A DNA stretch of 64,000 nucleotides from assembly GCA_958298945.1 (NCBI GenBank), contig OY282605.1:30544811-30608810 (forward strand), read 5' to 3'. This DNA is from Atherix ibis (lineage: Eukaryota > Arthropoda > Insecta > Diptera > Athericidae). This document shows positions 1-10,909 of the stretch, piece by piece. The first letter of the stretch is position 1. Each line of letters starts with the position of its first letter. The notes beneath the pieces are model-generated. The model did no database searches. It saw only the letters and a program-made list of their open reading frames with translations, and was not told the origin of the DNA. The position numbers were made by a program, and so were the translations under genes.

Positions 1-1445
1 CCTTATGAGATTTAGGGAACTTCAATTACTAAAAGACCACAAACATCGAAATCAAACTGTGTGGACTGGTCGAATTGTGTAAAGAGAAACAGAAGCCGCA
101 AACTTGATTGACAGCTAATTTAGTTCATGACCAGAAAACTGAAATGGTATTGGTTTCAGTCCTTGACCATAGTGGTGAGTTTAGGCAAAGGTGGATAGTA
201 AATATTTCGAAAATGATTTCAATCCAACTCTATAACACTATCCTCGAGAAAAGTTTTGAATCTACTTCAATTACTATCAATTAAATAGAAAAAAATTTTA
301 ATACGGAAAAAGTACTCATTCTTCAATAATCCTCAATGCAAGAAGTGATGAATGTTATTTACACTATAGCAAAAGTGCAAATGGAACAAATTTAAAATAA
401 TTACAAAAAATGTTTTTCAATAGTTTTTCTTATATCAAAATATTTGCTAGGAAAACTATTATTTCTTTAGTATTTGTTTTTAGAATTTTAAATTACAAAT
501 AATTACTATTTAAAATGTTCTCTATTCAACTAAAGCCCTATACTTATGAACGTATGCTTTTGGTGTATTTTCATCTGTTATTTAGTTCTTAGGAAGTTGT
601 GTAAACACATAATTACGTCTTTGCACGTAGGTCATTATTTGTTAGTGTTATTGTTGCTGTTAATTAAAGTTTGTATAATAGTTTGAAAACATGAGGATAT
701 ACTAGTATCAAAGGCAACCGATCCTTTATTAGCTGCTTATAGAGAAATGCAATACAAGTAGTTATATTTGAGTTCTAGTACAACACAATATATTTTAATA
801 TGTTATCTTATATTTAAGTGATGTCTTAGAAAATACGAAAACTTTTCATTTTATAATTGAACAAAGAAAATAATGAAGCAATTTTAAAGAATTATTTGAA
901 TTTTATTCTATTTTCTTTCAACAATTTGAAATTTCTTCATTATTAGCTAAAACTTTTCACTTTTTAAATGAATACTTGCAAAATTAACAACATATTCATA
1001 ATAAGTTGAACAACTTTTAATAATAATAAATAAAAATTATTTTTCAGTTTTTTTACTATTCAGAAAATTTTTAATAACAACACTACAATTTGGAATAAGA
1101 TATTTTCTTTTCATTACTATTGCGATTATAATAATTTTGTTATAATATAAAAATATGAAGAATGCTTGTATATATTTTAGGAGTCATTTAATAGTACTAT
1201 AGTATCAATCTCAAATACTTTCATGCCTGTCAATCAAAAGGGTATGCATCCAGGCTCAAGGAATTAACTACTACAAGTTTGAAATAAAATAGGGGATAAA
1301 AAACACCTATGTTTAGATACATTACGAAATGCTACCTTTTAAAATGGAACTAGAATATGGCTAGACGATTTTTGAGAAGTGTATGTGAGGAGTGTCCATG
1401 CAAAGGAATCTTTTCGTACTGGTAGAGGGAACAATAGCATCTCCT
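1..1445. other. AT-rich non-coding stretch
   Basis: Very AT-rich sequence with many short A and T runs and no reading frame with recognisable motifs. The last 200 bases (from about 1240) are less AT-rich and may be the diverged upstream part of the retroelement that follows, but no motif could be read there. Confidence 0.6.
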
Positions 1446-1447
1446 TT

Positions 1448-3180
1448 CATCAAAGGGTAGAAAATCATCCAACGACCTATTCTCTTATTATTTAATTTGC
1501 TTATTGGATATGGCCCATAAACTATTTATAGGATAATTCACAGTCGTCTAAAGACCGAGAGTTCCAAGAGTCTGGCAAAAAATCAATAACGGTTGAGAAA
1601 GGCTAAAAATGAACAAGGGATGTCTTCTACACAGCAAAGCTATTGAAAAGAAATGATGGAAGCGAGATGCTAAGAAATACTCCGCCATTATTATACTTAA
1701 TGCCAAGAAATGAGCACACACAACACCGGTAAGGAGTTCCGCAGCGCTCGCTTCTTGGCCCATTGCTGTAGAATGTCATGCATGACGCGCTGCTCAAAAT
1801 CCCAATGGGCAGAAAATCACGCAACCATCCATTCTCTTATTATTTAATTTGCTTATTGGATATGGCCCATAAGCCATTTATAGGATAATTCACAGTTGTC
1901 TAAAGACCGAGAGTTCCAAGAGTCTGGCAAAAAATCAATAACGGTTGAGAAAGGCTAAAAATGAATAAGGGATGTCTTCTACACAGCAAAGCTATTGAAA
2001 AGAAATGATGGAAGCGAGATGCTAAGGAATACTCCACTATTATTACACTTAATGTCAAGAAATGAGCACACATAACACAATTGGGGAGTTCAGCAGCGCT
2101 CGCTTCTTGGCCCATTGCTGTAGAATATCATGCATGACGCGCTGCTCAAAATCCCAATAGGCAGAAAATCACCCAACCATCCATTCTCTTATTATTTAAT
2201 TTGCTTATTGGATATAGCCCATAAGCTATTTATAGAATAATTCACAGTCGTCTAAAGACTGAGAGTTCCAAGAGTCTGGCAAAAAATCAATAACGGTTGA
2301 GAAAGGCTAAAAATGAACAAGGGATGTCTTCTACACAGCAAAGCTATTGAAAAGAAATGATGGAAGCGAGATGCTAAGGAATACTCCACTATTATTACAC
2401 TTAATGCTAAGAAATGAGCACACACAACACCGGTAAGGAGTTCCGCAGCGCTTGCTTCTTGGCCCATTGCTGTAGAATGTCATGCATGACGCGCTGCTCA
2501 AAATCCCAATAGGCAGAAAATCACGCAACCATCCATTCTCTTATTATTTAATTTGCTTATTGGATATGGCCCATAAACCATTTATCTAAAGACCGAGAGT
2601 TCCAAGAGTCTGGCAAAAAATCAATAACGGTTCAGAAAGGCTAAAAATGAACAAGGGATGTCTTCTACACAGCAAAGCTATTGAAAAGAAATGATGAAAG
2701 CGAGATGCTAAGAAATACTCCGCCATTATTATACTTAATGCCAAGAAATGAGCACACACAACACCGGTAAGGAGTTCCGCAGCGCTCGTTTCTTGGCCCA
2801 TTGCTGTAGAATGTCATGCATGACGCGCTGCTCAAAATCCCAATAGGCAGAAAATCACGCAACCATCCATTCTCTTATTATTTAATTTGCTTATTGGATA
2901 TGGCCCATAAACCATTTATCTAAAGACCGAGAGTTCCAAGAGTCTGGCAAAAAATCAATAACGGTTCAGAAAGGCTAAAAATGAACAAGGGATGTCTTCT
3001 ACACAGCAAAGCTATTGAAAAGAAATGATGAAAGCGAGATGCTAAGAAATACTCCGCCATTATTATACTTAATGCCAAGAAATGAGCACACACAACACCG
3101 GTAAGGAGTTCCGCAGCGCTCGCTTCTTGGCCCATTGCTGTAGAATGTCATGTATGTGTATGACGCGCTGCTCTAAATCC
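1448..3180 (+). repeat. Tandem array, five units of 352/334 bp, derived from a retrotransposon RT
   Basis: Five head-to-tail copies are visible. Equivalent points lie at 1548, 1900, 2252, 2586 and 2920, giving periods of 352, 352, 334 and 334 bp. The last two units lack about 18 bp (containing ggataattcacagtcg) that the first three carry. Units differ by scattered substitutions only. On the + strand each unit contains pieces of an R1-type reverse transcriptase: a motif-A-like stretch (AKKYSAIIILNAK), then after a deletion the GVPQ box read as GVPQRSLLGPLL, a stop where Trp is expected, and NVMHDALLKIPI. The rest of the unit (aaccatccattctcttatt and beyond) has no coding sense. Open frames on the minus strand of each unit are by-products of the repetition. 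Confidence 0.9.
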
Positions 3181-3810
3181 CAATACCCAAACGTGTATGT
3201 CTGATTGCTTTTGCAGATGACTTACCGGTGATAACTGTCGATAAATTCCTAGAAAAGATTACTTAAATCGCAAAAAATACAGTGTAACATACATTGATCA
3301 TCAGAAAATTAAATAAGACTACTACTCTTAATATCGGTGACTGTGATATAATTTCACTTTTCTGAACTTTCAAAAATCATTGCTAAAAAAACAAGTCAAG
3401 AACGAAAATGCCTTAGCAGAGATCATGCTTAATATTGGAGTGCCCAGAGAAAGCCAACATAGTCTTCTGTTTATCATGATCAGTTCTATGTTACTCTATC
3501 CAGCCTCTGTTAAAATAAAAGCGATGGCAACTGAATTGTACAAGCTTTGGGCAACGGCGGTATATCATCAGAGCATACTTATTGCATGGCGATCTTTTGG
3601 AGGTTAAAAGGGTCACGGTGCAACGTCAACAAGGTGGAAAGATATAATATAGTTGCGGTATGGCTATGACATCTGGATTTATCAACTATAGGAAAATGGA
3701 CGCATAACCTCATTAACCGCGTGGCCTGTCAGAGGACTTGAAGAGGTGAACCCCAACGTGGCCCAATTTCTGACGCAGCATGGATGCTCAAAGGTATAAC
3801 TTGATGCCTT
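1500..3810 (+). pseudogene. R1-like non-LTR retrotransposon reverse transcriptase, decayed
   Basis: Remnant of the pol-type ORF of an R1-like non-LTR retrotransposon, whose product copies element RNA into a nicked target site. Visible order: array units holding the GVPQ box; then, as single copy, IPIPKRVCLIAFADD with the catalytic FADD at 3210-3221; then the thumb region (3390-3600) with ALAEIMLNIGVPRES and SSMLLYPASVK, which lines up with AFSRIMPNIGGPRQ and TSVLLYGAPVWA of the better-preserved element at 26.8-29.5 kb; then a C-terminal trace near 3740-3800 (VNPNVAQFLTQHGC, compare YITQLLTGHGC). Several stops and frame changes interrupt it, and the segment between FADD and the thumb is mostly lost. 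R1 clade assignment is by similarity to the second copy; other clades with this C-terminus are possible. Confidence 0.8.
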
Positions 3811-3819
3811 TAAACTAAA

Positions 3820-4440
3820 TTGTGATGTGATATGCCTTACTTGTGATCCCACTTGCATATGCTTTAACGTAAAATAAAAAAAAATTGGAGAAAAAAGTCG
3901 ATTGACAACTTGGGCATATACCAGCTTATCATTCTAAGCGTTGTGAACATGATAAAAAGGCTAGCATAGCTTTGGGAAATGATCGCTGCAAATTCATATG
4001 AATTGGTTTTAAATGCGAATTTGGTGTCAGGGGAACCCTATCCTTCGGAATGGTTCCTGACTATTGGTGTTGGCTTCGAAGTAGTTTTTTTTGTTATAGT
4101 TAGGTGGAAATCATCGAAAGATAAAGTGTAGGACTTTAGCCCACCAAAACCACCTGACTTGGTCACATTTCTATGTGTCCTTACGGAACTGCCGTCAGGC
4201 GTTACTTCGTGGGACAGTTATTCTTTAAAATCATTACTGTGTTGAGTTATTTCTACCGTTTTCTTTCACGCTTATCCCGAAGTAGTCTTTTTAGGACTAT
4301 TGTTGCAAGGACTTTGACAGTCTCTCAAGCAGTTCTTGAGTACAATATTAAAGCCACAACTTTATCCGACATCAGGTGCCCATAAGAGCACTTCTGAGCC
4401 TCTTCGTTTTACACATTAAATCGGATGAAGTAAAAGAACA
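3820..4440. other. Unassigned stretch with moderate GC
   Basis: Less AT-rich than its surroundings, with a 70-codon frame at 4173-4385 (+) that shows no recognised motif. It lies between the R1-like remnant and mariner copy A and may be old retroelement sequence. I see no feature to name. Confidence 0.3.
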
Positions 4441-4441
4441 T

Positions 4442-5525
4442 TTACTGCACGCTCTCCGCGGGGAGACAGCCCCATGTAGGGGAGACAGCCCCATGTAGCG
4501 TCGTCCTTTCATGGGGCTGTCCCAGATCTGGAGAATACGGTAGCTGCGGTATTATTAGTGTATTGTTTTTGGCCAAAAATTCGGGCACAAGCAACAATGC
4601 GTGAGCAGGGGCGTTATCATGGTGGAAAAGCCAATTTTTGTTCTTCCACAAATCCGGGCGTTTCTGGCGGATTGCTTCACGCAACTTGCGCATTACTTGC
4701 AGGTAATATTCCTTATTGACTGTTCTACCCTATGGCAAGAACTTTTGATGCACCACGCCCCTGCAATCGAAGAAAACTGTAAGCAAAACCTTCAAATTCG
4801 ACCGAACTTGGCGCGCTTTTTTGGTCTTGGTTCGTGCGGGATGATTGAGCTTCCATTAGGATGATTGAGCTTCGGTTTCCACGTCATAACCATAAACCCA
4901 TGATTCGTAACCAGTTATGACCCTCTGGAGCAAATTTGGGTCGTCGCGGACAGAGCTGCTTAGCAATGTCATTGCGATGCTGTTTTTTTTTTTAAATTGA
5001 GCAATTTTCGTATGAATCTCGCGGCGATCCGTGTAATGCTCAAATCATTGGTAAAAATCGAATGGCACAAGCCAATCGATGATTGACAATACTATTTTCT
5101 TCACTTCATCAATGTTTTCGTCTGTTGTTGACGTGCTCAGGCGTCCGAGACGCTTTTCGTCGTTCACATCTTCTCAGCCTTCTGAGAACATTTTGTACCA
5201 CCGATAAACGTTGCTTCAACCTAAGGTACCTTCACCATATGCCACAGTCAACATTCGGAATGCGTCCGCGCAATTAATTTTGTTTTTCACACAAAATTTG
5301 ATACAGATTCTTTGATCCACTTTTTGGAATGGGCAAAAATCGAAGACGAGCCAAAACACGTGCAAGCAAAGCAGCTATCAAAAATTAACTGAACATTCAA
5401 AATGGCCGAACTTGTCGGCATAAGTGAGGGACATGTGTAACAATATAACGCCATAAAAAATCGAAAATCGAATATACGTAACCCTCGGAAATTCAGAATC
5501 CGCGATACTTTTTGAATAGACCTCG
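4442..5525 (-). mobile_element. mariner copy A (DD34D), 3' end lost
   Basis: Minus-strand mariner. The 5' end is at the right: the terminal repeat reads tttttgaatagacctcg and stops at 5525 beside a TA. The transposase is broken but readable: start region near 5370 (TAALLARVLARLR), HTH region at about 5270-5050, a GYESW-type box, REAIRQKRPDLWKNKNW, and the second catalytic Asp in HHDNAPAHA followed by PQLPYSPDL. Beyond SPDL the sequence runs into a 19-bp direct duplication and stops near 4442, so the third Asp box and the 3' terminal repeat are missing. Four relatives of the same family lie at 20961-21604, 34395-34784, 49040-49891 and 54947-55778. Non-functional. Confidence 0.85.
4461..4498. 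repeat. 19-bp tandem duplication inside mariner A
   Basis: The unit gggagacagccccatgtag occurs twice in immediate succession (4461-4479 and 4480-4498). It falls at the broken 3' edge of the transposase and is absent from the other copies of this mariner family in the window. Confidence 0.85.
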
Positions 5526-5529
5526 TACG

Positions 5530-7820
5530 TTAGACTCAGATAACTCCATATATGTAGGTTGCTCTAATCAACCCATCCACATAAATCGGGGCAGCATATA
5601 GCAGGATTGATCAAACCACGGTTGCCAACTGGGTTCTCCTAATCTCAAAAAGGCATCATAGCATAAATGATGACATTACAGGCATATTAGAATGTGGAAG
5701 GTAATAACGCAATCCGAGTAATCAGAAAGCTCCGTCATAAGGAATAAGTCAGAAAAGGCTAGCTTGCCAATGTGCTCTGCAAAAATTATTGCCTGACGGT
5801 TATCCTATATAGACGCTAAAGGCATATTCGAATGATAGGAAGGTAAATTATAGTAGATCAAAATCCGATATACTGTAAGGTTGAAAACTCAGCCAGTGAC
5901 TTTAGAAGATGTTCCTCTAGGAATAATCTAGTGAAAATAATTTAGTTACTAAGAGATTTTGTTAAAATGACAATTTTTTCCACTCATAAGTTCTTCCAGT
6001 TCTGTGCTTGAATTCCACTGAACATTTACTTCATGTTACGAAATAAAATAAATATCTAGTTTCACAGACAAATAATATAATAAATATAATAGAAAAGTAA
6101 AAATCTATAAATGTCGTTGAAACTAACTTATTGATGGTCGCGTACAGTCAAGTAATGCGGGCAAAAATCATAGCAGAAGAGCAATGTTTGCAATTCGATG
6201 AAAGGATTTCACGTTCAGCCTTTCAATGAAAAATCCTACTTAACTCCTAATTGTTCCCTTGGTAATAGCGTAAACAAGTATCTCTTAAAAATAATACACG
6301 AAAACACAATTGATACCATCGATATTTTTATATTTACCATGTTCGTTATTGTCATACTTTCAGTTGAGTACAATTTCGTTAAGAAGCTTTTCCGAACTTA
6401 TTTAATGATAACAATTTCGATTTTATTTTCCTATTGATTTAATTTTATTTTTCTATCCAATTTAATTTTAGTTGAGAAAATAAATGAAATCAGCTTATTT
6501 ATATAGTTTTGTAATTTTTCTCATTACATAAAAGATAAAAGATATTTTCTATAATAATTTCATTTTTTTACTTTTATCATTTTTATTTTAAAAAAAGTGC
6601 ATTTACTGTTAAAAAAATATTTTATAGATTTTATAAGATAATTTGACTGACTAACTTAAGTACGAGTATATAAAGAAATTTAATTTCTTAAAATTTATTT
6701 ACCTTCCTTTTTTCAGAAGATTTTTTACTATTCAACTCATCTTCCCCTGCATAGCGGCTAACTTTAATCATAAATAAAATCTTACCTCCTTTTTCTTCGT
6801 ATTATAATTTTTATTCTAGAATTTATTTGAATTGTCACAAAAGTTTATATAGTAGCTTTACCATTTTATAAGCTAAAAATTACCCACCATTATGTTACTC
6901 TAATGTTTATTTATATTGTATACATTCTTTTTTTTCAGAAGATGAACTACCTATTTTCGTAGTCAAGACTATAACTACGACTGGATTGTTAAAAATTTAG
7001 TTTGAAACAAGAGAGCATATGTCATATACTTCAGGCTGAATAAATATAGATAAAAGTAGACTATTTGTACTTCTTAAAACAATTTTTTCAACATAAACAA
7101 CTTTGCACAAAACATTTTTATTTAAAATTTCTTTTTTTTTTCTTCCTCTTATATGCTCTTGTATATTCGTCGTACCTTTTACCTTTACTGTTATTGAATG
7201 ACTAAAAACACAACCGGAAGAAATATTATAATTACCATCCTTACTCGGAAATATTAACTTTAAGCATTGTTGCCCATTCGGAAGAGAACTTTTATGATAC
7301 GAATTTGTCCGGAAAAGAAAGTGTTGCGCATCGTTAATTTTTAATGCGGTTCACCTTATCGGATATAAGCGCAATGGTGCATAGTATTATGGGTTAAAAC
7401 ATTCCGAAAATTTTTATGATACTATTTCCCATGTAATTTATGAAGAACAAAATATTAAATCATGTTTTTTTTTTGGTAAATAACGCATAAAAAGGTTTTT
7501 CGTTGTGAAAAAATTTTGTAACAAATATTTTCGAAAAACAATTATCTGAATTTTAACGAATTATCCATTTTGCGTTTTGGAAAAAGAGTCCGCTTATTTG
7601 ATCAATATTTTAACTATATACAATTTAGGATATTGTTTATAAAATTAGCCTTATGGTATTATAGCACTGAGGTTCATTTCGCGCTCGTTAAAAGCCAAAC
7701 TTTAATATATGGGGCTCTAAAAATCCACAAGTAACTATGCAAAAGCCATTTTGTCCCCGATTTTGGTCGCAAGTTGTCATTGGATCACGTTTCTTTCAGT
7801 TTGAAAAAAGACAAACGGTT
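5530..7820. other. AT-rich region, no gene recognised
   Basis: The first 400 bases (to about 5940) are of mixed composition without motifs. The rest is very AT-rich. A 79-codon frame at 6198-6437 (+) is hydrophobic, AT-driven and has no recognisable domain, so I do not call it a gene. Confidence 0.5.
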
Positions 7821-7829
7821 ACCATCAAT

Positions 7830-8200
7830 TTTGAGAGCTACAACCGTATAATAACTGACTTTATATTAATCATAACTTATAGATTTTAATAAAAATTATA
7901 TAGTATTTTTAAAATATGATTCAAAAATCCACAAAATATGATAAATTTTGGCTTATTTACCAAATATCCTGCAAGTTCTTAGGACGTATAATTTTGAGAT
8001 TTACTAGTGCGATATGATGCCGTTGGAGGTTTCTTATTAAATTATAGTAGAAATTATTTTTATTACGATTAATTCTATGTATAAAAGCATTAAAAAATCA
8101 ATATCTGTCAAGTAATGACCAAATTAAAGTTTGAAATGTGCGGAAATGACATTTAAAATTACCTTAAAATATCGAGCCCTGCAAGAAGATTTATATTAGT
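7830..8200. repeat. Dispersed AT-rich repeat, copy 1
   Basis: Diverged copy of an unclassified interspersed repeat. Shared landmarks are a segment like ttaggacgtataattt, then gatatgatgccgttgg, then a block with atctgtcaagtaatgacc. Similar blocks in the same order occur near 33780-34170, 41210-41640 and (short) 55783-55870. No coding capacity is seen. Confidence 0.45.
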
Positions 8201-8209
8201 TATATAAAT

Positions 8210-10330
8210 AGTTTATATAAAATCTAAAATGCCAAAATTAAACAAATATAATAAATTAAAAATTTAATCAAAATTAAAAACATTTATTATATTTCGTTAA
8301 CTTTACTTTCCAAAGCGTAATATGGATAACTCTTTATTTGATTATATAAAAATATATTTGGTAACACAAAAAATTCAAAAACCCTAAATAGCATTTTTCT
8401 ATTTAATACCATAAACGTATTTATAATCAATATAATTTAAAGCATTTTAATATATTCTGTTTGCAATTTAAAAAACCCGTCTATATCCTTTCTGAATGGA
8501 AGAAATTCTCTTTATTCTTTAAGAATATATCAAAATATAAAAATACCTTTCAGTCAGGTGTTACACCTTTAATTGAATCGAATTATAATAATAAACGATG
8601 ATAAATGATAAAATCTAACAAATACAACTGTAAACATATCTACATGTTTGTTGATATTGTATGACAACAGAAAATAAGAAAAGAAGCTTTCAAATATCCT
8701 ATCGAATCCAATTTAACATCTTCGAAATTCTCAAAAAATCCCGATTTTTTTTGTATACATTTACAATTAAGTATATCTATACAAGTACAGACACGCCATT
8801 TATATTCTAGACTAATTTGATTTATTCTGCAGTAAAATCTGCAATATGCTGCCATTCGTGTCCATAGCCTTCGAGTTATCACGACATTTCTGCTGACCGT
8901 TATTCTGAGAACGTACAATATTGCGCAAATGTTCGTATCCTCACAGTCACCTTAGTCCTGGTGTTCGTGTTGCCCCGTTGTGTGTGTCCTCTTTTGTAGA
9001 GAACTGATTTTGATACCGGTCTTGATCCTTGCATCGATATGCACTGTTATCCTTATGCTGAAGCCTGTATTATTGCCTCGGGGCTAGTGTTTTTGCAGCC
9101 TTTCAAAGTTGACACTGTCGCCAGTAGTGTTGTTGTGGGTGCTTTAAAGATTTTCCGGGCAGCTACGAAACCTGCCGCCGAGCGATGCAGTCATCCTTCC
9201 AGTCGGAATTTCTGGACAACTCTGTAGCTAAGAGCCTGGAGCATCAAAGATTCGAACAAGCAAAATTAGGACCGTGCATTACATTCCTATTGCAGGTTTC
9301 TATCAGAAAGACGTGTTCGTTTTCGTATGCACGAATTAGACCCATTGCCGTGAAATGAATACTAATTGGGCGAAAACAGCATACTTGATACAGTAAATGT
9401 CGCTGATGTATGCCAAAAGGTCCTTTTGCCTCGCAGGTAATTTTCGCAGACAATTTTGGAGAAGTATCCTCTTCCTTTAGTAAACAATGAGCTGACATTT
9501 TAAATTAAATCGTTGTCGAACTAACGTACACCTTATTTTTATGATGCTTAAGTGTTCCTGTGATATGATAAAATTGAGAGAAAATTCTTTAATTCAAATA
9601 AATATACTTTATTAACGTAAATCTGATTGAATTTTATTCAACTCTAATGAAAATTATAAATTTTAAATTTAAGAAATGAAAAAATTTTAAATAGAAATAT
9701 TAAAAAAATATTCTATAAAATTATTTGCATTTTTTACTATTTTATTATTAAGTTATGGAATAAAAAAAAATGTATTTACTTATTTATATTTGCATTGGTA
9801 GAAAATTAATTGTAGGTCGGTAATCTGATCTACCTGTTGAGATACGAGTATTAACGTTAAAATATGACACATTTATTTTCTTTTATGCAGAGTGTTCTTT
9901 AGATCAGTTAAAAAATTTTCTTTCAAATAATTTTTGGGCTGAAATAAAAATAAGTAAATTCTTTTATATAAATCGTTTTTATGTATGAAAAATAATAATG
10001 GCTAAATGACGGCCTTCCTTGAGGATATTTTTCAACATACTTTCACTAATTTTTGGGTTATTTTCATTAGTTCGTGGGCGATTAGTAGAGAGTTTTTCCT
10101 TAACTTATTATACGTATAGTAACGAATCAAAAGTAGTTAAACGGTTAAACAACTTTTCGAAATAATAATAAGTTCTGTAGCATCTATCTACATCTGTAGT
10201 ACAAAAACTATACGACACATTTGTGTAATATTATTTAACTTATGGATTGAGGTACTCCCAACCAACGCGTAAACAGACCTGTTTATAATGAATTTTTCGA
10301 TCTTAGCTGATTAGATCCAGGTAGATCCAA
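8210..10330. other. AT-rich region with a mid-GC island at about 8930-9500
   Basis: Mostly AT-rich. The island at about 8930-9500 has mixed composition and contains an 84-codon minus-strand frame (9244-9498). It could be an exon or an old element, but no domain, splice pattern or relative in this window supports a gene. Confidence 0.4.
9244..9498 (-). CDS. Unassigned 84-codon open frame
   Basis: Open minus-strand frame starting MSAHCLLKEEDTSPKL, cysteine- and histidine-containing, with no signal peptide, membrane segment or family motif that I recognise. Its composition is more gene-like than the flanks, which is the only reason to list it. It may equally be a chance frame in a decayed element. 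Confidence 0.15.
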   Translation of the reverse strand: MSAHCLLKEEDTSPKLSAKITCEAKGPFGIHQRHLLYQVCCFRPISIHFTAMGLIRAYENEHVFLIETCNRNVMHGPNFACSNL

Positions 10331-10454
10331 GTAGTTGCATCTCAATGAACATCCTAAATTGCTTACCAACTCTATATCGACTCAGTTCGCTTCAATCCAA
10401 TTTTTCTTGGTTTTCCTGCTTCGACTCTTTCATGCACGGAATATTCTATCAAAA

Positions 10455-10795
10455 TCCCGCATCTTCTTCTTTTCTTCTTCTTCTTCTTTTATTTCTTCAA
10501 CTTCTTTATATTCTTCATCTGCTTCATCTTCTTGAGACACAACTCTACTCAAATTATCATAAGCTATGCAAAGCTTCAACGCCATAATTTCATCTTCTTC
10601 AACATTATCTTCTTCTTCACCATCTTCTTCATCTTCTTCGTCTTCTTCATCTGCTTCACCTGCTTTGTAATCTTTTTTTTCTTCCTCTTTTCCTTGTTCT
10701 TATTTTTCTTCTTCTGCTTCCTGTTCTTACGTTTCTTCAGTTTTTTCATCTCTTCATCTTCTTCATCATCTTCAGCTTCTCCTTTTTCTTAACAA
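10455..10795. repeat. CTT/TTC-rich polypyrimidine tract
   Basis: About 340 bases in which the + strand is dominated by imperfect CTT/TTC triplets, interrupted near 10535-10590. All three forward frames are open in parts because the triplets read as Ser, Leu and Phe. These frames are artefacts of the repeat, not genes. The tract could form triplex (H-DNA) structures. Confidence 0.9.
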
Positions 10796-10909
10796 AGTTT
10801 CGTGCTCCATACATGAAGCTGGCAAACATTCAATCTTCCGTCAATTCCAATGGTGGGCGGTCTCAACAAGCAGACCATTTCCTCATTTATCAACGCACAT
10901 TATGCAACT

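Noticed and set aside
1548..3135. Five 71-codon minus-strand frames repeated with the array
   Set aside because: They repeat because the DNA repeats. The amino-acid signal for a known family (GVPQ, LLxNVM, FADD) is on the plus strand, and the minus frames show no family motif.
4601..4864. Plus-strand frames across mariner copies (also at 21313, 49368 and 55002)
   Set aside because: Antisense shadows of the minus-strand transposase; the conserved catalytic boxes are read on the other strand.
6198..6437. 79-codon frame with hydrophobic end
   Set aside because: AT-driven composition, no conserved motif, no gene context.
10335..10792. Three overlapping plus-strand frames rich in Ser, Phe and Leu
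   Set aside because: Direct translation of CTT/TTC repeats in three frames.
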